From Rhizaria sp. SCN 62-66 (taxonomy: Eukaryota > Rhizaria, unplaced): a DNA stretch of 64,000 nucleotides. Each line of letters opens with the position of its first letter. The first letter of the stretch is position 1. The position numbers and the translations under genes are program-made. Below the pieces are notes generated by a model, which was given only the letters and a program-made list of their open reading frames with translations, was not told the DNA's origin and searched no databases. Shown here one piece after another: positions 21,652 to 33,700 of the stretch. Location of the stretch: NCBI GenBank assembly GCA_001724265.1, contig MEDY01000086.1, positions 1-64,000 of the forward strand, given 5' to 3'.

Positions 21652-23138
21652 ATGCTCACGCAGATCTTCCTCTACATCTACCGCCAGTTCCTCTCGCCCT
21701 ACATCCAGATCGATGAAGAGAAGGTCAGCATTGCCCTCTGGAGCGGCAGCCTTAGCCTTGAGAATGTGCGCGTGCGCGCCGATGCCTTGGACTTCCTCGA
21801 CCTGCCGATTGTGGTTGAGCACGGCGTGGTGGGCACTTTGACGCTGTCGGCCGACTGGGCGCGCTTCCACAGCGTCCCAGTCAAGGTCAGGCTTGCAGAC
21901 GTCACGGTGCTTGTGCGACCCCGTGACCACAGGTACGGGAGCGAATCCACTGGATATCCGACAGATTTCACTGCCTTTACCGCTATACCCATTGTCTTTG
22001 ATGCATAATGCGGCATCACATATCACCATCACTCACTTCTATCTCTCTTCTCTCCTCGTGCTGTACCGCGACCGTGCTATTTTTGTAATTCTAGGACGAT
22101 CTCCGAGGAGGATGTGCGCAAAATCGTCGCTGCCCGCCACGAAGCCGCCCTCCGCTCCGCCTTCGCGACCTTCCAGAAGGAGCTCACTGCCGCCGCAGCC
22201 GCCGCCAGCGCCAGCGCCAGCGCCAGTGCCAGCGGTGGCAGTGGCGTGGGCCACTTTATCGCCCGCATTGTGAACAACATCCAGGTCGAGGTGACGAACG
22301 TGCACGTGCGGCTTGAAGCATTCTCGCCTGACTCGGCCGGCCTCGGTAAGGCCACACCCCCCAGTGCCTCCAGCGCCAGCGGCATCAGCGGCGCCAGCGC
22401 CAGCGCGACCGCGGCCAGTGGCGGTGGCGGGGGGGCCGTGGGCGGGAGCAACTCGGCTGCTGCGGCGGCCGCGGCCGCTGCCGCTGCTGCCCGGGCGCGG
22501 GCCCGCGCGGCGAAGGGCCTCTCTCTGCGCGGCGGCGGCGGCAGCAGCAGCGCTGCGGGCACTTACACGGGGGGAACTACTTACCCCGGTGCGCGGGGCA
22601 GTCGCCGGCCGTCGACCTCCGCCGCCCTCTCTGCTGCTGGTGCTGTTTCTGCCGGCTCTAGCTTGGGCCGCGGTGGCAGCAGCCGCAGAGGCAGTCAGCG
22701 GCCACGGCCGGCGACGGCCACCCCTGCTGTCATTGGCGCTGCTGCTGCTGCTGCAACTAGCGGCCCAGTTGGAGATACAACTGATGCTGAGACTGGTGGC
22801 ATCGCCGAGGCAGGTATCGCGATTGACACTGACGTCGACGCCGACGCCGATGCTGAGGCTGCCGAGGCCGACGTTGAGGCGTACGCGGCCGAGGCCGAGG
22901 ACAGTATGAGTGAAAGCAACAGCAGGAGCCCTGTGAGTGGCGCCCGCTCCGTTGTTTCGACCGTCTTTGGCCCTGTGCCGGCCCCCTCGAGCAGCGGTAA
23001 CAACAACAACAACAACAACAAGGATAAGGCGTACGTGGGGACAAGTGCTTTTTCGAACCACCTCCGCCGCCTCCGTAAGCAGCAGCAGCAGCAGCAGCGC
23101 ACAAGTGCTGGAGCAAACATCAATGACGACGCCTCCGC

Positions 23139-23169
<31 letters not shown>

Positions 23170-24762
23170 AGTAACCCTGCAACCGCGACCGCGGCCGCGG
23201 CCCCGACTGCGGCCGCGGGTGATGACGACAGCGTTGGTGGCATCGCCCTCGCATGCGGCCTGACTTTGTCTTCGCTGACGGTGGTCACGACCCTTGCCGA
23301 CGGCACGCGCGCGTTCGCCGCGCCCGACGCCGCGGGCACAATGCATAAGCTTGTGACCGTGAGCGGGCTGGGGTTGTACTGGGGTGACGGCTGCAAGGTC
23401 ACGGCCATGGACCTGGCTCTGCCCCCGCTCAGTAATGCACAGCCGCAGTTTCAGTCGCAGTTATCATCGGCAATGGACGCAGAGTCTGTTGGCGGTGATA
23501 CCAGTGCTCTGGGCTCACAGTCAGTTAATCCCCATGACTCTGACAGTGTAAGCGCGAGTGTAAGCGCGAGTGCAATCAATTCAGCTGCTGTGAGGACGTA
23601 TAATGAGGCGATTGCGCGGATTAACGGCTGTTTCTACTCGTATGCAGTCCGCAAGTCGCTCGCCACTGCGCTCGCCGCTCACAGCCACATTTACTTTGAC
23701 AACAACAATAGTAGTTTGATCAACAGCAGCAGCAGCGGTAATGCCAATGTATCGAGTAGTGCTGCTCTGTCTCCGCTGCTTTCCGCCGCAAACACGAGCA
23801 CAAACACCGTGAATACGGTCAATGCGAATGCTATTTCTGGCGCCAGCGCCAGTCGCGCGTCGCCACTGCCGTCTATGCCTGTGTTTATGCGTTCCCTCGA
23901 GCCCCGCAGCGTCATCATGGCGGCCGACATCACCGTCGCGCTACACCTCGCCCCCTCTGCCACGACGACGACAGCCTCCGCAGCTGAGGCCACGAACGCG
24001 AGTGTGATGGAGAGCGTCACTGTCGCGGCAGCCACAGTCGCTATCGCGCTGCCGTCTCTGCACATCGCGCTCAGCTCGACGCAGTTGCAGCACGTGCAGC
24101 TCCTCGTCTCTCACCTCACGTACCTGACGACGCTGCTGCGGCACGCACCCGCGCTCGCGCCGCCGGTGCGACCGGGCCCAGCGGCCGAGGCGGCCGTGTT
24201 CGTGGCCTCGGCGGCCGCGGACGCGGTGCTGCGCAAGGCGCAGGGGCAGCGACGCTGGCAGCTTTACTCGCAACAGCTGCAACAACAGCAACAGCAGCAA
24301 CAGCATCAACAACAGCAACATGCGTCTGCTTTGTTCCCGCGTCTCACTGCTTCGAGCGGCAGCAGCGCTCTGAAGGTCAACGCCGCCGCTGATGCAGCGG
24401 GCAGCGACGTGTCCGAGCCGTCGTCATCCCCCCGCTCGACCGCAGCGGCAGCAGCAGCTGCGGCAGCCGGCCGTCTCTCTGTCGCTGCATCTAGTGCTCC
24501 CTCAGCAGGCAGCACATTCCCTGGGTCAACGACGACCATGACTGTGCTCATCGCGCCCCACGCGCTCGGCCCGACCGAGTTCGCCCCCGCCGACGCCCGC
24601 GGCCGCCGCCTCGCCCTGCGCAGCGCCGTCGCGGGCGCCTGGTGGGGCTGGGCCATCCAGGTTGTGCGCGCAGGCGTTGCGCTGCGGCTGCGCAGGCGCT
24701 CTCTCACCCACTTGTGCCGCTTCAGGGTGGCGCTCAGGCAGTACGCGCCTCTCTACCGACAG
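21652..24762 (+). other. VPS13: VPS13 N-terminal chorein region (exons 1-2)
   Basis: Carries the landmarks of the N-terminal end of VPS13, which contacts the donor membrane (often ER) and scoops lipid: the Leu-rich first helix, SLSLENVRVRADAL, GTLTLSADWARF, VEVTNVHVRLE (22288-22320), the HKLVTVSGLGLYW strand (23344-23382) and the WWGWAIQVV helix (24640-24663). Between these sit Ala/Ser/Asn insertions, for example 22321-23238, and Gln runs near 23077-23097 and 24280-24318. Confidence 0.93.
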
Positions 24763-27700
24763 GTCCGTCTCTCTTCATGCTTGTTCATTTTATTTTCACA
24801 AAATCGATATCTCATCCAGTTTCTTTTTTAGGGAACATTTTACATGTATTTATGTTTAATTAGTTGTTATTTCCATGTTTTAGTCTAATTAATTTCAATA
24901 TTATCTTATTTATATACTTCATTGACTGTTTTTTTGTAAATCGCCGCTCGTTGTGTTTAGGTTCTCGCTGATCGTGCTGGTCCTGACGCCGCTGCGGACG
25001 CGTCGATGATCGAGGCCGCGTGGCCTTTAGACGTAGTACTTACATTCCGCGCCGCCGTCGAGGCCCAGTGGCGCGCCGCGAAGACCGTGGCCGAGGCCAT
25101 CGCCACCGCCACTCTCGGCAACCACACTAGCGCCGACGACGCGGGCGACGGCGAAGACAGCGGTGGCGGCGGTGGTGGGATGCTGGGCTGGGTGCGCCGC
25201 GCCGCCGCCGCCGTTGCGGCGCCCGTTGCGACGGCGATGGTGACGGCTGATCTGGCGCTGCGCGGGGCCCGCTACACCGACCCTGTGGCGACGATGACCC
25301 CCGTCTCCTTACTATCGGCTGCGGCGCGCGCACGGCTCGTGGCGCTGGCGGGCGCGGAGGCCGTCGCCACGCTCGACCAGCAGCAGCGCAAGGCGCAGCG
25401 CATCGCGTTGATCAAAATCAAGCAACAGGCCACTGCAGTTCCTGGCAGTGCAAGTACTAGCCACGGACATGTAAGTACCCGCCTGACCACCGCGGCCCCC
25501 GCAGTGACCGTGAGCGACGCCGAGGTCCTGGAGGCGCTGCGACGCAACAACAGCGCCGCATGGGCCCTCGAGCCCTCGTACGCGCTGCTGTTGCCGGCGC
25601 CCTGGGCGGCGCCGCAGTCGGCCACGCAGGCGCTCGAGCTCACCGAGGCCGAGGCCGCGGCCGCCGCGGCGGCTGCCATCGCGGGGGGCTCGGCTAGCGC
25701 TGGAGCGGGCGCCGCCGGCAACGCACACACGAACGCAGGCAGTGCCAACAGCGCTGGCGATGCGGCGCTGGCTGGTAGTAAGAGCGGTACAAGTGGGCTC
25801 ACTCGTGAGGACGTGAGTATCTCGGTGAGTCTCGGCCACGCGAGCATTACGCTGTGGCAGCCCAGTCTGGTGCGTTATAACAGGCGGCTGGCGGCGCTTA
25901 GCGCGGCAGCTAGCGGGCAGGAGTACTTAGAACCCTGGTACTTAGAACTACCCAAGGCGATCCCTATCACGTTTGTCTACCCTACTGCACCGCAGCAGCT
26001 GCCACAGGCACAGACGCTGCAGACCCAAGTGCAGCCTCAGTCGTCCAGTCAGATCCAGACCCAGGGGCTGCCGATGCTGTTGGCGCCCCCGTCGTTTAAG
26101 CAGACGCAGTCGCCATTCCTCACCGCAATGAGCGCCCCCGCAGTCACTCTGGCCCACACTGCCAATAATGCTAACATGAACGTCCACAACAGCAACGTTC
26201 GCAGGCATATCCCCGCAGCGCCCACCGCTACGACGACGACGACGACGACGACTGCGAGTACGAACGGTAACCCTAGCAATAGTAGCCCATCTACGACGAC
26301 TGCTGTTGCTGGTAACGCCCACAACGTGAGTGTACCTGCCACTACTGTCAATAGCAGTCCTGCCGCGGCGCGTGTGGCGCCGCTGCCCCCGTTCCTGGCC
26401 GTCCCCACGCAGCTTCCCCTGCTCATCGACGCCTGCGAGGCCTTCCCTGCGCTGCCGCAGTCGCTGTGCCCCGTGGCGTCCCCCAGCGACTGGGCGGTGA
26501 TGGAGCGGGTCGCCGTCAGGGCCAAGGTGCTGGACTCGGTCCGCCGCCAGCAACAGCAGCGGCAGTAGTCGCACGCGCAACAACAGCAGCAACAGCAGAT
26601 GTTGAGCGCGAAGGCGGCGAGTCGCGCTTCAAGCCCGTTGCTGACCCTTACGAATGGAGGTGCCTTGCGCAACAGCAACAGCAGCAGTAGCAGTAGCAGT
26701 AGCTCTTCCGCTGGCACAATGCTGAGCTATAACAACGCAGCAGGTAACAATACTGCTGCTCTTGATGTTGAAAAGACTGCTTCTGAGAACAACAACAATC
26801 CTGGCTCTAGCTCTAGCTCTAGCGAAGTCTCTGGTGCGAGTGGCAGTGACGATGAGTGCGAGAGCCTTAGTGACAGCAGTGTAACTACCGCTGATGCTGA
26901 CAACGCTAAGTCTGACAACAGTAAGCAGGCTAAGCGCAAGGCTAAGCGCGCTGCCCGCCGCGCCAAGGCCGCCTTGACTTCGAGCGCCACTGCGATTGTG
27001 CCTGCGCGTGCGGCTGGTGGCGACTCTGATAGAGAGGGCGGTGACAGCGCCGGTGTCGACACCATCGCCCCGCTACCTCTGCGCTTGCCCGCGGTCACGA
27101 ATCTCTTCTTGCCGTCGACCCCCTTGAACAGCAACAGCAAGAGTAGCCAGGCCGCCGCAGCCGCAGTGACCGCCGCTGCCGCCGCAGCGTCAACCGCCTC
27201 AGCCCGCGCCTCCGCCGCCGCCACAGCCGCCTCTGCCGCCGCCGCGGCCCGCGCCCTGTCCGGCCTCTGCGGCCGTCCCTACGCTGCCGTGACCCGCGGG
27301 ACGTGGGACGCTCTGCTGGCGCAGTCGCTGCCCTGCGCGCATGGCCACCCCGTGCACGCCAGGCTCAGGGCCGGCACCGCAGCGGCCGCGGCGACGGCGA
27401 CGGCGATCATGGTCGCGTCGCAGACTGCGGCGGCGGCGGCAGCGGCGGCCACGGCGGCGGCGGCCGCGGCGGTTGCTGCGAGTGCCCTAAATGGCGGTGC
27501 GAGTGCGGGTAGTGCTGTAAGTGGCAGTAGTCTAAGGGGCGTGTTGCCGTCGCCCTTACACGCGCGCAGCCCGATGCACACACCGTCACACTCAAATTCG
27601 CTGCGGTCGCCCCTGCACCAGCACAGGGACCGCGGTGTAACTACCCCCTTACATGCCGCTGCCAAGACGCCCTTACATCACTTTGGCGGCGGGGTTCCGA

Positions 27701-30700
27701 AGACCCCCTTGCACGCCGGAGCAAAGACCCCCTTACACCGGAGTAAGCAGCAAGCCTTTTTCGCATCCCCCTTCAGCTCCCCTCAGCCCCACACTGCCAA
27801 CAACAACACCACGAACGCGGCTGTGAACGCGAGCGCAAGCGCCGCCTCTGGGACCGCGGCGAACGCGGCAACAGCGACGACGACTGCGACTGCATCTGCA
27901 TCCGCGCCTGCAACCGCTGCAGCGCTGTCCTTCCCGGTTGGTTTGGCCGCCCTCGTCGTCGCTCTGGCCCAGCACGGCGTTCTCCTGCACACGGCGACCG
28001 GCGCTGGCGCCGAGTGGACCGTCGCGCCCGCGGCAGCGGCCGCGGCGCTGCCGGGTTCAGCCGCCGCAGCGGCCGCCGCAGCCGCGGTTGCCACAACGGC
28101 CACGGCTGCCGCTACTGCCGCGGCCGCTGCGGCGGCGGCGACTACCGCGGCCAACTCTGCCCTCGCAGCAGCTGCGGCAACAGCAGCGTCGACTGCAACT
28201 GCGCAGCAAAGCTCGTCTAGCTCGCAGCTGCAGCCACAAGCTTCTCTGGCGCAGTCACAACTGCAGGCACACCAGTCTCTGCTGCTGCAGCCGCAGTCGG
28301 TGCTGCAGTCCATCTTTCCCGTCAGCATCCCGTCCTCCTGCGCCCTCATCGCCACCACCCCGGCGCTGGCCGCGGGCCTTATTACGGGCGCCGCCGTGAC
28401 CTACAGCACGCCGTGCGCCTGCTGCGCGCGCGCGCTGGCGTCGGCGGGCACGCAGCGCGCGTACCACCGCCACCGCACGCGCCTGGCGACGGCGTTCTTG
28501 CTCGGCGCAAAGCCGGCGCGCGCCAGCCAGGGCCCGCTGAAGCCCGCCGCCGCGGTGCACTTGGTCCAGGCCGAGGTCACTGTCGGCCTCGGCGGAGGGG
28601 AAACGAGTGTTGAGGCTGTCGTTGGCGCCATTTATGCGCACCAAGTAACGCAGCAGCAACAGAAGACGCGGAAATCGGGCAAGAGTCCTGATGCTGTGGC
28701 CGCTGCGACGGCCATGGGCTACGACAGCAACAGCAACAGAACCTCCACTTCGAGTATTCACGCTAGCTCCGGTGCTAATGTCGGTGTCTCTAGTCTGACT
28801 CCGACTACGAGTGCGAGTACAACCGCGCCTCTCGTGCACCCGCGCGCCCGTCGTCTCGCGCTGGCCCTGGCCGCCACAGACTCCCTCCTCCTCTCCCGCC
28901 ACACGATCACGCCCTTCGGTGCCCGGCCCCTGTTCACTGCGCTCGTCGCGCCTCAGGGCCTCGCGCGCGTCGCGCCCCGGGTTGCGGCCGCGGCGGCGCT
29001 GAGGGCGCAGCGGCGGCGCGCGCCAGGCGGGTTTGTGGTTGAGCGCACCGCCCCCGGCGCAGCCGTGGCGGCGACCGCGATCTCAACGCTCAACGCTGAC
29101 AGTAAGCAGCATCAGGGGCGTAATTCCTCGAACGCTGATGAGAGCAAGAGCTCGCATATTGCGACTGATTTCAGTGACGGCGACGATGACGACGATGATG
29201 ATGACGACTTTGACATCCTCAGCACTGATAACAACACCGGCCGCCCCCACAACCACAGGAGTGCCAACGAGACTAACGCCTCTGCGACAGCGCCCATGGT
29301 ACCGCACACAGTCAGCGCCGCCGCGGCCGCGCTGGCCCAGCTGCCTTCCGCGCTGCGCCGCCGCGCCCGCGCCGCCACGTCCGCCGTGGCCCCCGCCGGC
29401 TGGGGCGTAGCCCCGCTGGCTCGGCGGCTTCTGCACGGCAAGGGTGTGCCGACCGACACTAGCAACGGCCTGCCCGCGCCTCTGTCACTGCCACTGCCTC
29501 TGCCCGCAGCTGGCGCTGGCGCGGGCGAGAATGAACAGCAGCAGCCGCTGCTCGCGCTCTCGCTGCGTCTGCGTGCGACGCCGACGCTGCAGCAGCCGCA
29601 CACGAGTGTGATTGCGCGGTCCCAGTCGCTCGACATCGTCGTCTGCACGGACACGATCGCGCTGCTGACTAAGTTCGCCGAGAACGCGACTGTCTCCGCG
29701 TTCGCGCCCTACCCGCACCCGCCGGTGCCCACCGCTAAGCATCACAGCCACCATCACGGCCACGACAACGCTGGCGCTAATACGAGCAGCTCGAGTGCCT
29801 CTGGTGGCGCTGCGGCCAAGGCTAGCTCGCCCGGCTCCAAGGACGACTTGTGGTTAGACTTGGACCTGCGTTCTCTGTCGTCCCTCAACAACAGCAACAG
29901 CACCGCGAACGGCGCCACGAGCAGCGGCCAGCTCCAGTACATGCTGCACAACCAGGTGCGGCTTTACTTTGACATTGCCGCCGCCGCGCCCACGGTTATC
30001 ATTGCACACCCGCAGGCGGCGCGCGGCGAGCTTGGGGCCATGCTGGTGCTAAACCTGGGGCACCTGACTGTGAAGACCAAGAACCTCACGAATGCTGTGG
30101 ACGCAGTTGCGACGCTTGCTGGCGTAGCTACAACAGCGACAGCTAGCTCTGGCGCTAGTAATGCTGCGACTATTGTCAGTTCAAACCCTATTCCTGGCTC
30201 TGGCTCTGGCTCTAGCTCCGGTACTCGTGTCGGTGATACCGCAAACGCAAATTCCGGTAAAGCTGGCGCAAAGGAGTCATCAATATCTGTTGTTGCTTCT
30301 GTTCCTGCGAGCAGCAGTAAGGCTTGCTCAGCTGTTGCCAGCGACAAAGATGACGACGATGAGGACGAGGAAGAGGAGGAGGACCAGTTCTTCGATCCCG
30401 ATGCCACCACCACGGACACTGAAGCGAATAACAACAACACCGCCAACCCGACGAACATCGACACATCGGCGGACAACACAGGTGTCTCTGTGAACAGTAC
30501 GCCGAAGCACTCTGCTCTCAACACGAGCAGCAACAACACAAGTACTGTGAATGGATTGCTGTCACCTCCTAGCCTGCGTTTGAGTGCTACTAACAGCGGC
30601 GGCTTAGCTTCCGCCTACACGCCCCGCTCCTCTGGCGGCTTCAACAACATCAGCAAAGACAAGACGAACGCAGCAGATGTCGCTGCCAGTGGCGACCAGC

Positions 30701-33700
30701 TTAGCGGCTTAGCTTCTGGCGCCTTCTTGTACTCGCAGCTGCACAAGACGCTCAGCGTCAAGAGCAATAACAATCTTGGTAACGCGAGCTCCAGTGACAG
30801 CAACAGCAGTGAGGATGATGATGACGTTGCAAGCGACAACTCCAGTGCCAGTGCCAGCGCCAGCGCCACTGACAACGACGGTGAAGGTCACGACGGCCGC
30901 AACAAACGCCTTGCTAACGCCGGCATCAGCGGCGGCGACGGTGGCGACAATGTGGCTAGCGCCAGGGCCAGTCACAACACAAGTGCGAATGCGGTAGGCA
31001 ACAGCGGCAACAGTCGTTTCTCTCTCGACAACAACGAGACCCCGCGCAAGCGCAAACTTAGCAGCGCAATCGACGCTGCCCGTGCAATCAGTTTGAGTCC
31101 AAGCTCTGCCAACAGTGCCATCAACGATGGCCAGCTGTACGGCGTCGAGGCGGTTCTCAAAAAGTCCCACCTGTTCGACCACATCGAAGTCACTCTGGCG
31201 CACATGCACGCCAGTCTGGTGCCCGTGGCGATGTGGCTTTGGGTGAGGCCGCAGCGACTCGTCCCGCTGGTGCCGCCGCGCGACACCCCTTACATCGGCG
31301 ACGGCGCGGGTACTTACGCGAAGCACGGCAAGAGCAACAAGGACAAGTCTAAGGCCAAGTCAAGTCACGGCGGCACTGCTGAGAGCGTTGGCTCTGCTAG
31401 TTCGCTCTTTGGTCACGGCGCTGTCGTCGAGTCCGAATCGGAGTCTGAGTCAGAGACTGGTGAGTCCAAGGCCGACTGGGATCGCGGTGACTCGTCAAAG
31501 TTTAGCCGCGTCCGCGCACTGTATGCGCAGACGTTTGCATCTGCAGCATTGCTGGCAGAAGAGCATTTCTCATCACCCTCGTTCTTTAACAATGCAAGCG
31601 CCAATGCAAGCACTTCTTCGAGTGACAACAGTGACTCTACCGCCGCTGCGTTCTCCAGTGGTCTTGACAGCAGCGCGAATAACCCGTATTCATCTGTCGC
31701 GCGCGCGCTGCCCCCGGCCCTGACATTCCTGACATCGGCGCGAGCCACCCCCTTACTTGCCCCCCTCACAGTGCGCCTCTCGGTGTTATCCTCGGTTGCC
31801 CCGCTGCACCCGGCATTCCCGCGTGTGACTGTGAGCGCAGTGGTGTCTGAGACCGTGGTTACAGTGTCTGCGCTGCAAACGAAGCGGTTGTGCCAGTTGG
31901 TGACAGGGCTCACGACCGCGTTCGCGCCCCCCAACGCAGCTGCAACCAGTGACGCAAGCTCCACCGGTGTTTCCTCCGTTGCTGCTGAGCCTGCCTCCAC
32001 AAAGCCGCAGCAGCCGAAGCAGCCTAAGGCTCAACCCAGGGCTAAGCCTCAGACTGCTGCTTCTGCTGCTGCTGCGGCTACGGCTGCTTCTAGCACCGAC
32101 GCTACTGCTCGTGCAAGCGGTAATGTTGCATCTGATAAGAAGGTCAGTGATAGTTCTCGTACTAAGAAGGCTACGACGAACACAACAGTCGCTACTGCTC
32201 CGAACGCTGGCGCTGGCGCCAGTGCAACGACTACAAGCGTCGTTATCGGCGACAGTGTTGCGCTGCGCAGGCGGCCCAACTTCCAGGTCCACTTACACTG
32301 CCCCAGTCTCAAGCTTCGGCTCCGCAGTGACCCTTTTTCTGCCCAAGCTTCTGCCGCCACTTCCGCTTCCGCCGGCAACACCAGTGGTGATGCTACGGGC
32401 TCAAGTGCCAGCTCTAGTGCAGCAGCAAATAGTGCTGCTGCCGCGGCTGCGTCGTGCCTGCTTTCGCACACTTTGTCTGCCGACGCTGTGGTCGCCAGTC
32501 TGTATCTGCTTGCTTTCCAGCAGCGCGCGCGATGGACCGCGCTATGCGCCGCCGCCGCTACCGCCGCGCGCGACGCCGCCGCCGCCGCTGCAGCCACGGC
32601 CACGGCCACGGCCAGTGCGAGCTCCAGCTCTGGCGCCGGCGCCGCCGTGGCCGCCGTCCGGTGGGCGCAGCTGTCAGCCGCGGCACTTGCATCGTTTGCG
32701 GCGGCCCCACTGTTGTCGTCGGCGGCGACAGCAGCGAGTGCGCCGGTGTCTGTGTTTGGCGCAGCGTTTGCGGACAAGCAGCAGCTCCAGCGGAAGCCGC
32801 GACCGCAGCAGCAGCATGGCTCTGGGTATGTGTTCACTGCACAACCCGTCCCTTTGCCGTGGCAGCAGCAAGCTGTTCTTGCGAAGCAACAGCAGTTGCA
32901 GCAGCAACAGCAGCAGCTGCAAAAGCAAAAACAGCAGAAGCAGCAGCAAAACGCGCGCATGTTCCATGCTCAGTACAACAAGAGCCGCGGCCTAGCTTCC
33001 AGCGTTAGCGGCAGCTTATCCTCCTCGATGATGCCTGGGGACGGCTTGACTTCCCGCAAATCGAACCTCTCTGCGTCAACGATGCTGCCCCCGGCGAACG
33101 CCACCAAGAGCAAGGCGAAGAGCAGCAATGGCAACGCTTCGAAGAAACAGTCGTCGCTGTCGCGGTCGCAGTATTCTCTCGCTGCCAGCACAATGCTGCC
33201 GTCTAGCGCTGACTTCACATCAGTCTCAGGCTCTGGCTCCGGCACTGGCGCGAACCTCGGTGCAAGTGTCAGCGGCGGCAAGCAAGCGCGGGCACACGCT
33301 CTCTTGCGCACTGAAAAGCGCAACAACAACGCTTCACAGGCGCAGACACAGGCGCAAACTCAACAGGCTGCCCAGGCCCAGGCCCAGGCTCAGGCTCTAG
33401 CGCAGGCGCAGGCGCAGGCGCAGCAGCGTCTCGCCGAGGCCGAGGCCGACGCGGAGACCGCCGCCCTCGTGGCCTCGGTGCGCGCGCAGTGGCGCTGGCG
33501 GGGGCACTCGTACATCGAGCGGCTCGTTGACTCTGGCGCGTACCGTATGGTGTCGGCGCTCAAGTGGGACAACGGTCTACTCAGTGCTGGCAAAAACACG
33601 AATAACAACGGCAGCGACAACACGAGTAGTGGAAATACTGTGATTGTTCCTGTGTCGAGTCTAAGTACCTCCGAGCGCGACCTCTTCGAGGTGCATCTAA

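Noticed and set aside
26537-26568. A 30- or 42-nt intron removing the first TAG
   Set aside because: Far shorter than any intron here (minimum 162 nt), GC-rich, with no branch-site or pyrimidine tract.
26569-26598. Gene boundary between two separate genes at the first TAG
   Set aside because: Only 30 nt of in-frame Gln codons separate the TAG from the next ATG. The downstream part has VPS13 middle and C-terminal features but no chorein start of its own.
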